This document shows positions 34,901-40,945 of a stretch of 45,903 bases of DNA, piece after piece. Made by a program: the position numbers and the translations under genes. Position 1 is the stretch's first letter. Every line of letters begins with the position of its first letter. The stretch covers positions 1 through 45,903 of the forward strand of contig JBOGNO010000020.1 of NCBI GenBank assembly GCA_050747245.1, in the 5' to 3' direction. Below the pieces are notes generated by a model. That model was not told the origin of the DNA and ran no database searches. It saw nothing but the letters and a program-made list of their open reading frames with translations. This DNA is from JBOGNO01 sp050747245. GTDB taxonomy: Bacteria; Acidobacteriota; Terriglobia; Acidiferrales; UBA7541.

Positions 34901-35085
34901 ACGCTGCCCCCACGCAGGCCTGCTATCAAGTCTTCGATGTTCTGAGCAAGCAGCTTGATGAACAGCTGGCTAAATGGCGCGACGCACGCGACAAGGATCT
35001 CGCCGCGCTCAACCAGAAAATCGCTGCGGCAAACATTCCCGCCATCGCTCCGGCTCCAGCGAAGCACGAGCCGTCCGGCGGATAA
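31906..35085 (+). CDS. secreted BNR/VPS10-like beta-propeller protein, paralogue 2
   Basis: ATG 31906 follows GAGGAGG by 6 nt and starts a signal peptide (FSPRGFVRLSFCVFLVLAVLL to SAPAQS). The mature protein opens with FKGLEWRLVGPFRGGRVLAVTGVPGD, then carries about ten Asp boxes (TTDGGLTW, SVDAGKTW, SADGGKTW, SSDGGITW, SDDAGETW, STDAGKTF, TTDGGMSW, TRDGGKNW, TGDYGKTW, SFDGGVYW). A beta domain with a Gly-rich loop (GEFGGGGGSMPS) and a helical C-terminus of about 170 residues follow. The architecture equals that of paralogue 1 at 10714-14088, but the sequences are clearly diverged. It is exported and presumably binds or processes glycans or proteins; no catalytic site is identifiable. Its 5' end was duplicated together with pilT. 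Confidence 0.82.
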   Translation: MFSPRGFVRLSFCVFLVLAVLLTPASAPAQSPDKDFFKGLEWRLVGPFRGGRVLAVTGVPGDASTFYFGAVAGGVWKTTDGGLTWVPLTDKTPIMSVGAIAVAPSDPNVIYVGTGESCLRGNISFGDGMYKSVDAGKTWAHIGLEDTQHIARIVVDPKNSDVVFVAAFGHAYGSNVERGVFRSADGGKTWQKVLYKDDKTGAIDLAMDPGNSHILYAALYEAYRNPWTMVSGGPGSGLYKSSDGGITWTQLTGHGLPEGVLGRIGIAVGADSSRLYALIEAKEGGLYRSDDAGETWQKVTDDHRFTQRAWYFTHIFADPKSPDTLYILNTGMYRSTDAGKTFTSISAPHGDRHGLWIDPADPNRMIESDDGGATVTQNGGKSWTTEGNQPTAQFYHISTDNQFNYYLYGAQQDNSTVAIASRSDEGAIDRPDWYSVGGGESGYIIPDPRDPLIVYAGSYDGLITRYNRHDGETQDVSPWPLNPMGSGAAGLEHRFQWTAPIAGSPQDPSAIYFGGEAIFKTTDGGMSWTQISPDLTRNDKTKQQSSGGPITQDNTSVEYYDTVFTIAESPKEKGLIWAGSDDGLVHLTRDGGKNWSNVTPKGFPEWAMISLIEPSLHDAGTAFVAVDAHKLDDYRPYIFVTGDYGKTWKKLGGGIPDTSYVHVVRQDPVRGDLLFAGTETGIYVSFDGGVYWKPLQLNLPRVPVHDIAIHGNDLIVATHGRAFWVLDDITPLRQMEGHTREEEAHLFTPQPAYRFRGGGFRVPRNLAFGSNPPAGAIINYTLKSAPKEPLTLEILDADGKLVRKYSSKKEKEGQGASEPGEFGGGGGSMPSTDAGINRFVWDLRYEPPSRVPGAVSWGGRPIGPLAAPGNYQVKLTVAGKSYTAPLEVKKDPRVEASDADLQKQFDLALKLRARITEGHDAVNEIRDVRTQLQALQNRLGSDPQYKDISVSAADLIKKLDAIESSIIQPKSKTNEDPLNYPIQVADQLMALDSTVEDADAAPTQACYQVFDVLSKQLDEQLAKWRDARDKDLAALNQKIAAANIPAIAPAPAKHEPSGG

Positions 35086-35090
35086 ACTCC

Positions 35091-35106
35091 CGCGGCGCGA
35101 GCCGCG
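35091..35106. terminator. hairpin between convergent genes
   Basis: CGCGGC and GCCGCG form a 6-bp stem closed by a GCGA (GNRA) tetraloop, between the BNR gene stop (35085) and the opposite-strand stop at 35113. On the plus strand it is followed by ACGTTCTTAC. It is a reasonable bidirectional terminator candidate. Confidence 0.45.
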
Positions 35107-35112
35107 ACGTTC

Positions 35113-36069
35113 TTACTTGCCGCCGGCCATTTCCACCACTGCGCCGGAATCCGTGACCAGTTCCGTCTCCGGTTCGCCCGGATAACGCACCATGATCTTC
35201 GCCCGCGCCAGGCTGTTGTTCGACACTTCAAACGTGGTTCGCCCGTCCGTCTTCAGGTAGGGCAGCCGGTACAGTGACGCCCCCGCTCCGTCCACGTGCA
35301 TTTCGAGCCATATCTTTTCTTCTCGATTTCGCGCCGTGAATTTCCACCGCAGAGTTTCTCTCTTCCGCTCCGCAACTTCCCATTTCCTGAAAACATGCTG
35401 GCGCGCCCCGGTCCATAGCACCGCCTTCTGAAATCTCATTCCCAGCGGCATTTCGTATTCCAGCGCCTCGAAGCTCGTCGGCCCCCCGCCCTTCGCCTCC
35501 GGGAAAACGCAGTGTGCCCATGTCCACATCCGCCGGTACCGGTAGCCGCAGTTGTGCCCCTGCAATCCATAACCCAGCGATTCACCGTGGCTCACTTTTC
35601 CATCGAACGCTATCTCGCCCGAAAAAACAGCGTTCGAGTGCGGCGTGCGCGAGAATCCGATCCACCCCTTGTCGCTCATCGTCGTCCCGAAGTTTGAACG
35701 GTATCGCAGCGCCCAGCGAACTTCCTTCCCGCCGCATGTCAAGTGCCCGCAGCAGGAATTCTCGTCAATGTGGTTCTCACCCGCCGCAAAATGGAATGGG
35801 CTGCTGCGCGCCTCGCTCAGCGAAACCTCCGCTTCATCAAATCCTTCGCGAAAGAACTGCGGCGTGCGGCCCCGCGGAAACCACGTCGCCCAGACTTGCA
35901 CGGGCTTCAGTTCCGCCTGGTCACCGCTTGACGCGCGACCGCGATTCCTCAACAAGTACCGAAACCACCACGCCCCGCTTCCGTCCGCGAGCCCCAGCCG
36001 CAGAAACCACACCTCGTATCTCCGCATTCCCGGCCGCGAATAAATCGCGTTCAGTTTTTCTCGAGACAT
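35113..36069 (-). CDS. CrtC/tocopherol-cyclase-like (AttH-type lipocalin fold) protein
   Basis: The 318-residue protein has YEVWFLRLGLADGSGAWWFRY near the start, WATWFPRG, GWIGFSRTPHSNAVFSGEI, and ESLGYGLQGHNCGYRYRRMWTWAHCVFPE. The last resembles the HNxG...W.W motif of tocopherol cyclases and hydroxyneurosporene synthase (CrtC), which share a two-barrel lipocalin-like fold. These relatives act on isoprenoid or lipid substrates, which suits the lipid genes next door, but the assignment is from pattern memory. The frame extends 26 codons upstream of the ATG at 36069 into the divergent gene; the later start is chosen to avoid that overlap. There is no clear signal peptide. Confidence 0.5.
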   Translation of the reverse strand: MSREKLNAIYSRPGMRRYEVWFLRLGLADGSGAWWFRYLLRNRGRASSGDQAELKPVQVWATWFPRGRTPQFFREGFDEAEVSLSEARSSPFHFAAGENHIDENSCCGHLTCGGKEVRWALRYRSNFGTTMSDKGWIGFSRTPHSNAVFSGEIAFDGKVSHGESLGYGLQGHNCGYRYRRMWTWAHCVFPEAKGGGPTSFEALEYEMPLGMRFQKAVLWTGARQHVFRKWEVAERKRETLRWKFTARNREEKIWLEMHVDGAGASLYRLPYLKTDGRTTFEVSNNSLARAKIMVRYPGEPETELVTDSGAVVEMAGGK

Positions 36070-36134
36070 TTCCGCATCACCGCGCTTGAGGGCCGCTTCG
36101 CCCTGTCGTAAAATTCTTTGCGGCCACCGGAGCC

Positions 36135-36752
36135 ATGCAAAAACCAATCACCCAGCGAATTGGCGACGCCGCAGGCTGGCTGCTTCAACGCGTGGTCAGC
36201 GCCATTGCCTCCACCGGCATCACTCCCAACTTCCTCACCTTTCTCGGCATGGCCGTGAACGGCTGGGCCGCCGTGCTTTTTGCCATGGGAAGATTTCGTG
36301 TCGCGGCTGCCGTGCTTTTCCTCGCCGGCTTTCTGGACATGGCCGATGGTCAGGTCGCGCGCCGTGTCGGACGCGTCACCGCTTTCGGCGCATTTTACGA
36401 TTCCACTCTCGACCGCTATTCCGACCTCGCCCTCTATATGGGCCTGGTAGTCTATTACGCCGTGCTTGCCCGCACGTTTTACGTTGTGCTCGCTGCCGTG
36501 GCCATGGCCAGTTCATTCATGGTCAGCTACACTCGCGCCCGCGCCGAGTCCCTGATTCCCAGTTGTAAAGTCGGTTTCATGGAGCGCCCCGAACGCCTCG
36601 TGCTTCTCATCCTCGGCGGAGCCTTCTATCGCATGTCGGCCGTGCTCTGGGTCATCGCCGTGATTTCCACCCTCACCGTCATCCACCGCGTCGTTTATAC
36701 GCGCCAGGAAATCATCGCCGGCCGAGTCCTTCCGGGCGTCACCACGTCCTAA
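36135..36752 (+). CDS. CDP-alcohol phosphatidyltransferase family membrane enzyme
   Basis: The signature DxxDGxxAR(x8)GxxxDxxxD is complete: Asp68, Asp71, Gly72, Ala75, Arg76, Gly85, Asp89 and Asp93 (FLDMADGQVARRVGRVTAFGAFYDSTLD). About six transmembrane helices surround it. The enzyme transfers a phosphatidyl or similar group from a CDP-activated lipid to an alcohol such as glycerol phosphate, inositol phosphate or serine; the acceptor cannot be read. It resembles short members of about 200 residues such as phosphatidylinositol-phosphate synthases. It is divergent from the CrtC-like gene (65 bp) and converges on the PlsC-like gene, so it may finish what the lipid operon starts. Confidence 0.88.
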   Translation: MQKPITQRIGDAAGWLLQRVVSAIASTGITPNFLTFLGMAVNGWAAVLFAMGRFRVAAAVLFLAGFLDMADGQVARRVGRVTAFGAFYDSTLDRYSDLALYMGLVVYYAVLARTFYVVLAAVAMASSFMVSYTRARAESLIPSCKVGFMERPERLVLLILGGAFYRMSAVLWVIAVISTLTVIHRVVYTRQEIIAGRVLPGVTTS

Positions 36753-36772
36753 TTGCCGCAGCGACAACTTTC

Positions 36773-37522
36773 TTATTTCGCTCCGCTCGCGTTTTTCTTC
36801 ATCGCTTCTTCGACCGGAGCTGACACCATCGCGTGCACTCGGTCGCGCAGTGCGTCCACGTCCCTCAGCGTCATCCCATTCGTCTCAATCGTGTCGTGCA
36901 GAAAAACCGTGATTCTCGCGGGATGCAGCATCCAGTGTCCGGTCTGGAAGAATTCGTACGAACCCACGATGCTCATTGGCACCACCGGCACGCCGCACCG
37001 CACCGCTATGCGGAAAACTCCCGCATGAAAACGCTCCACGTGCCCGCTCCGCGTTCTCCCTCCTTCCGCAAACGCAATCAGGCTCACCCGGCTGTCCAGC
37101 GCCGCCTTCGCCAGCCTCATCATTCGCTCCAGACCCTCGTGCGAAGGTTTGTCCGGCACCGGAATATTTCCGAACCGCCCCATCATCCATCCGTACGCGG
37201 GAATTCGGAAATGTGACTCCAGCTCGAACCCGCGCACGAATTGCGGTATCGCCGAATAAATTACGAACGGGTCGAAGAGGTTTACGTGGTTGCAGATAAA
37301 AATGCTGGTGCGCTGTGCATCGAATCCCGCCGCTCGTTTCACTTCCAGCCGCGCCCCGGCCACCCGCACAATATTGCGAAAAAATATTCTTTGCGGCCGG
37401 TCGTTCTTTCGCGGATCCACCACAATCCCCAACAGCACCAGCAGGGGGCAGATCACGAAAAAATGGATCACGCTCGCCGTCCACAGCAGCGCCGACCGCG
37501 TCGCCAGGTAAGCCTGCCTCAT
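36773..37522 (-). CDS. 1-acyl-glycerol-3-phosphate acyltransferase family protein (PlsC-like)
   Basis: The 249-residue protein has an N-terminal membrane segment (ASVIHFFVICPLLVLLGIVV), the catalytic FICNHVNLFDPFV (NHxxxxD), GNIPVPD, the phosphate-binding AFAEGGRTRSG (usual FPEGTRS) and VPVVPMSIVGSYE. It should transfer an acyl group from acyl-ACP or acyl-CoA to a lysophospholipid-type acceptor at the inner membrane. The ATG overlaps the DAG-kinase-like stop by four bases (37519-37522); the longer open frame upstream is that gene's shadow. It is the last gene of the minus-strand lipid operon. Confidence 0.9.
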   Translation of the reverse strand: MRQAYLATRSALLWTASVIHFFVICPLLVLLGIVVDPRKNDRPQRIFFRNIVRVAGARLEVKRAAGFDAQRTSIFICNHVNLFDPFVIYSAIPQFVRGFELESHFRIPAYGWMMGRFGNIPVPDKPSHEGLERMMRLAKAALDSRVSLIAFAEGGRTRSGHVERFHAGVFRIAVRCGVPVVPMSIVGSYEFFQTGHWMLHPARITVFLHDTIETNGMTLRDVDALRDRVHAMVSAPVEEAMKKNASGAK

Positions 37523-38421
37523 ACCAGAACGTCCAGCGCCCCGGGCAGCACTTCCACTGTCCGGCACTCGAGTTCCAAACTTTCTCCGTCCACCATCACG
37601 TTCACCGGCCCCGCCGGTTCGAATTCCACTCGTCGAACTCCCATTCGCGAAGCCTGCGGATGCCGGATGTGCGTCCCGTCGAAGAGCCTCCGAAAATTGT
37701 AAAGTAGCCTCATCCTTCCAATCGGCCCCCAGCGCACGTATTCGATGAGCCCGTCCGCCGTATCCGCCAGCGGCGCAATCATCATTTTCCCGCCCGTGAA
37801 CCGGCTGTTGCTGAATGCCAGAAAGAGGCACTTCCTCCGGTCGAATTCCCGCTCCTCATCGGCGCGCAAGGGGAACGCCCGCCGCCGGAGCCGCAGCAGG
37901 CACGTCATCACCCCCAGAATGTACCCGAGCTCGCCGAATCGCTTGAATCGCCGGTTCGTTTGCGCCGCCACATCCGCCGCGAATCCCAGCGTCAGCAGGT
38001 TGATGAAATAAATTGTTCCGCCCGCGTGTTCGAGCCGCACCACGTCGCACGCGCGTTTTTTTCCGCTGTGGATCGCTTCCGTCGAGCCTTCCACGCCCCG
38101 CTCCGTGAAATCCTTCAAAAACGAATTTCCCGTTCCCAGCGGCAGAAATCCCAGCGTCACCCGCTCCTCGAATTCGCTGCGCGGAAACAACCCGTTCACG
38201 ATTTCATACGCCGTTCCATCCCCGCCAACGGCGATGAACTGCCGCCACCCCCTCGCGTATGCCTCGCGCACCAGCGTTGAACCCTCTCCGGGCGCGCTCG
38301 TCCGCGCAATCTCCAGCTCGATTCCTTCGCGGCGCAGCCCTTCGAGCGCCTTCTCCGCGAACTCGCCGCATCGCCCGCCGCCCGCCGCGGGATTTACGAG
38401 TGCGAAATAGCGCCCGCTCAC
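37519..38421 (-). CDS. diacylglycerol kinase / sphingosine kinase family lipid kinase
   Basis: The GTG at 38421 overlaps the stop of the ligase gene (GTGA), and the 300-residue product starts SGRYFALVNPAAGGGRCGEFAEK. The DAGK catalytic motifs are visible: VNPAAGGGR, the nucleotide-binding FIAVGGDGTAYEIVNGL, and FLPLGTGNSFLKDF. NVMVDGESLE near the C-terminus belongs to the second domain. The family phosphorylates diacylglycerol or related lipid alcohols such as sphingoid bases. In this operon it would make a phosphorylated lipid for the CDP pathway. A much longer open frame upstream is only the antisense-free shadow of the ligase gene. Confidence 0.9.
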   Translation of the reverse strand: MSGRYFALVNPAAGGGRCGEFAEKALEGLRREGIELEIARTSAPGEGSTLVREAYARGWRQFIAVGGDGTAYEIVNGLFPRSEFEERVTLGFLPLGTGNSFLKDFTERGVEGSTEAIHSGKKRACDVVRLEHAGGTIYFINLLTLGFAADVAAQTNRRFKRFGELGYILGVMTCLLRLRRRAFPLRADEEREFDRRKCLFLAFSNSRFTGGKMMIAPLADTADGLIEYVRWGPIGRMRLLYNFRRLFDGTHIRHPQASRMGVRRVEFEPAGPVNVMVDGESLELECRTVEVLPGALDVLV

Positions 38422-40130
38422 AGCGGAATCACGTCCTCGCGTCTTGCGCCCGCGCGAATCTCTTCCCCTAGCGCCGCGCGTTTGATCTTCAGCGAAGCCG
38501 TCCGCGGAAAATCCTTCTCCCAGATCAAATACCCGCCCGCGCGTTTGTAATTCAGCAGCCGACGGTTGCGAGCTTCCAGTTCCGCGCCTAGCGAATCCGC
38601 CGCTGCTTTCCCCGCCTCCGGATGAATCACCAGAATCAATTTCTCGCCCGTCATCGTTTTTTGCGGCCAAATGTAATTCGCCGCGAACACGCAGAATTCC
38701 TTCGCCGCGATTCCCTCGAACACATTTTCGATGTCCTCGGGATAAATATTCTTTCCTTCTTCGGTGACGATCAGGTTTTTCTTCCGCCCGAAGAGTTGCA
38801 GGTGTCCCGCCGCGTCGAATCGTCCCAGGTCTCCCGTCCGTAGCCATCCGTCCACAATTGTTTCCGCCGTCATCTCCGGATCGTCCAGGTATTCCGCCAT
38901 CACCGTCCTGCTGCGCACCAGTACTTCTCCAATACCTTCCGCGTCCGCCTCCGCAATTTTCGCCTCTATTCCGGGGAGAGGCTTGCCCACGGTGTCCGCC
39001 CGGAACGGGCGGAAATCGTTCAGTGTTATCGCCGTGCCGGCCTCTGTGCAGCCGTAGCCGTTTCCCACCAGAATGCCCAGATCGTAGAAAAATTGCAGCG
39101 TCGCTGGCTCCGTGAACGCTCCACCCACGAAAAGCGCGCGCAGTTCTCCTCCGAAGGCCTTGTGAATGTCGCCCAGCAACAGCCGGCTTAGCCACAGCTT
39201 CGGCCTTCGTCGTGTCAGCGCGCGGTTTGTTGCCACCATCGCTCGGAATGCCGCTTGCTTCGGCTTCGGCAGCTCCGCGGCGCGCTGTCGGATTCCTCGT
39301 TCCAGGCTTTTCAAGACCATCGGCACCAGGCTCATGTACGTGATGCCGTATTTCGTAAACGCCTCGCGGATGTATTCCGGTCGCAGCGTGCGCAGGTGCA
39401 CCACCGCAGCGCCGCAAGTGAACGGCCCGATGAAACCGACCATGAAATCAATCGCATGGTTTGTCGGCAGGATGCTCAGGTAGCGCACCCCGGGCCAGAA
39501 TGGATAGAGCGCGGTGAGCGCCACGCACTGCTCCAGATAATTTTCGTGCGTCAGCACGCATCCTTTCGGCTTTCCTCCTGTGCCCGAGGAATATACGATG
39601 CACGCCCAGTCCTTCGGCTCGCGCGCAACGAATCCCGGCTCTCCTGTCCCGCGGAACTCTTCCCAGCGCCTCGCTCCGTGAAGTTCCGCGTCTGCGGGCG
39701 CCTCGCTCACCACCACGATTTTCGCGCGGAGGTTCCCGAATCCCTCCGCCTGCGTGATCGCCTTCCACAAATAATGCTCGACGATCAGCACTTCGGCCTG
39801 CGAATGCGCCAGCAGTTGCAATTGTTCCTCGGCCGTCAACTTGTAATCGAGCGGCACCAGCACTCCGCCGCGGTAAAAAATCGCGTATGCCGAAATCAGC
39901 CAGTTCGGCTGGTTGGTCATGATGATGGCCGCGCGCTGCCCCGTGCCGAATCCCGCCTCTTCGAGCGCTCGCGCAAGCGGAAGTGCCTCTTCCTTGAATT
40001 GCCTGTAAGTGATCCGCCTTTTCTCGCGTTCGCGGTCCGCTTCGATCAGGCAGATTTCTTCTGGCCATGTTTCCAGCGCCTCTCGCAGCGCCTCCCCCAG
40101 CGAATTGTACTTGCGCAGGTCGAGCATCAC
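38418..40130 (-). CDS. AMP-forming acyl-CoA/acyl-ACP ligase 1
   Basis: This is an ANL-superfamily adenylating enzyme. Motifs are ITYRQFKEEALPLARALEEAG, the P-loop IVYSSGTGGKPKG, GYGCTEAGTAITL, GWLRTGDLGRFDAAG, RKKNLIVTEEGKNIYPEDIE and the C-terminal catalytic Lys in RTASLKIKRAAL. It activates a carboxylic, probably fatty, acid as acyl-AMP and transfers it to CoA or to the phosphopantetheine arm of an ACP. The adjacent ACP gene makes an acyl-ACP ligase plausible. The start is GTG 40130 or ATG 40127. The stop overlaps the lipid kinase start by four bases. A GxxExxY cassette separates it from the ACP gene. Confidence 0.88.
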   Translation of the reverse strand: MMLDLRKYNSLGEALREALETWPEEICLIEADREREKRRITYRQFKEEALPLARALEEAGFGTGQRAAIIMTNQPNWLISAYAIFYRGGVLVPLDYKLTAEEQLQLLAHSQAEVLIVEHYLWKAITQAEGFGNLRAKIVVVSEAPADAELHGARRWEEFRGTGEPGFVAREPKDWACIVYSSGTGGKPKGCVLTHENYLEQCVALTALYPFWPGVRYLSILPTNHAIDFMVGFIGPFTCGAAVVHLRTLRPEYIREAFTKYGITYMSLVPMVLKSLERGIRQRAAELPKPKQAAFRAMVATNRALTRRRPKLWLSRLLLGDIHKAFGGELRALFVGGAFTEPATLQFFYDLGILVGNGYGCTEAGTAITLNDFRPFRADTVGKPLPGIEAKIAEADAEGIGEVLVRSRTVMAEYLDDPEMTAETIVDGWLRTGDLGRFDAAGHLQLFGRKKNLIVTEEGKNIYPEDIENVFEGIAAKEFCVFAANYIWPQKTMTGEKLILVIHPEAGKAAADSLGAELEARNRRLLNYKRAGGYLIWEKDFPRTASLKIKRAALGEEIRAGARREDVIPL

Positions 40131-40136
40131 GATTCA

Positions 40137-40161
40137 GCCACAGAGTCTCAGAGTCGCGGAG
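40137..40161 (+). repeat. left terminal inverted repeat of the GxxExxY cassette
   Basis: It begins GCCACAGAGTCTCAGAG and ends CGGAG, 7 nt upstream (on the plus map) of the ligase start codon. It is purine-rich with a GAGNC/CAGAG periodicity. Confidence 0.7.
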
Positions 40162-40170
40162 CAGGGAATT

Positions 40171-40572
40171 TCAGAGAATAAACCTCTTGATTCCGTCTCT
40201 CAAGAGTCGCAAGTTAAAGTTGATGAGCAATCCGACTTTCTTCCCCGCCGCGCGGAGGTAGGTGAGCACTTGCGCCTCGAAAATACGATCGAAGCGTTCC
40301 ACCCTCTTTATTTCGACAACGACCTTGTCTTCCACCAGAAGATCAATCCGATGCTCGCCGATCTGTCGGCCTTTGTAAGTAACCACCAAGGGATGCTGCT
40401 TGTGGAATCTCAGTCCCGCACTTTCTAGCTCAATCGAGAGTGCAGCCTCGTACGTCGCTTCGAGCAGCCCTGGGCCCAGATTTCTGTGCACTTCGATCGC
40501 GCAGCCGATGATCCGTTCAGTAAGTGCATTTATCTTTTCCAATTCCCCCGTCTCTGGGTACTCGTGGCTCAC
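40171..40572 (-). CDS. GxxExxY protein (PD-(D/E)XK-like fold)
   Basis: The GTG at 40572 follows AGAGG by 6 nt. The 133-residue protein has IIGCAIEVHRNLGPGLLEATYEAAL (the GxxExxY motif), LESAGLRFHKQHPLVVTYKG, then a nuclease-like core HRIDLLVEDKVVVEIKRVERF (D...ExK) and AQVLTYLRAAGKKVGLLINF. The core suggests a restriction-endonuclease-like fold; a nuclease function is not demonstrated for the family to my knowledge. It is out of place in a lipid operon and is bracketed by inverted repeats. Its first codons (MSHEYPETG) are themselves derived from a copy of that repeat. Confidence 0.9.
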   Translation of the reverse strand: MSHEYPETGELEKINALTERIIGCAIEVHRNLGPGLLEATYEAALSIELESAGLRFHKQHPLVVTYKGRQIGEHRIDLLVEDKVVVEIKRVERFDRIFEAQVLTYLRAAGKKVGLLINFNLRLLRDGIKRFIL

Positions 40573-40660
40573 AATGCGCGCCTCTTAGTGATGGGCCACC
40601 GTGGCAGAAGGCAATCATCTCGGACAATTCTTCCCGGTTTGTGAGCCAATCTCTTCTAAT

Positions 40661-40685
40661 CTCCGTGTCTCTGTGTCTCCGTGGC
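40661..40685 (-). repeat. right terminal inverted repeat of the GxxExxY cassette
   Basis: Read on the minus strand it starts GCCACGGAGACACAGAGAC and ends CGGAG. It abuts the TGA of the ACP gene directly. Confidence 0.7.
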
Positions 40686-40928
40686 TCATAATCGGGATTG
40701 AATTCGTTCGGCGAGCGTGCGGAAATCGCTCACCCCTTGCAGCTCATAATCGGGCAGCTCAATCTTGAAATGGCTCTCAATCCGCGTCAGCAGCTCCAGC
40801 GCTTGCAGGCTGTTGATTCCCAGCTTCTTGAAAAAGTCGTCGTCCGCGGATAGTTTTTCCCGAGGCACCTTAAAAAACTCCGCCGCAAGCCCGAGGATCT
40901 CTTCCGTCGTCTGCTCGACTGTTGCCAT
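40686..40928 (-). CDS. acyl carrier protein
   Basis: This is an 80-residue four-helix carrier protein. Ser40 in KKLGINSLQALELLTRIE is the phosphopantetheine attachment site (usually DSL, here NSL). The N-terminal VEQTTEEILGLAAEFFKVPREKLSADDDF is typical. It is unlike a housekeeping AcpP (no DSLD) and lies inside a ligase/crotonase/acyltransferase operon, so a dedicated carrier for this pathway is inferred. It starts 17 nt after the S9 peptidase stop; its own stop is followed at once by the right repeat of the GxxExxY cassette. Confidence 0.92.
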   Translation of the reverse strand: MATVEQTTEEILGLAAEFFKVPREKLSADDDFFKKLGINSLQALELLTRIESHFKIELPDYELQGVSDFRTLAERIQSRL

Positions 40929-40945
40929 AAAATCTTCTCTGCCAG

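Larger units (their letters stand above)
40137..40685. mobile_element. putative GxxExxY cassette bounded by 25-bp inverted repeats
   Basis: The 25-bp sequence at 40137-40161 (GCCACAGAGTCTCAGAGTCG...) is matched at 20 positions by the reverse complement of 40661-40685 (GCCACGGAGACACAGAGACA...). The single gene inside is the GxxExxY protein. The trinucleotide TCA lies immediately outside both ends and, on the right, is the stop codon of the ACP gene. A third, related copy (GAGCCACGAGTACCCAGAG) forms the first codons of the gene at 40550-40570. The cassette fits exactly between two operon genes. No transposase is present, so it would have to be mobilised in trans. Confidence 0.6.

Noticed and set aside
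40137..40685. Classical insertion sequence
   Set aside because: No transposase is encoded between the repeats; only the GxxExxY gene is.
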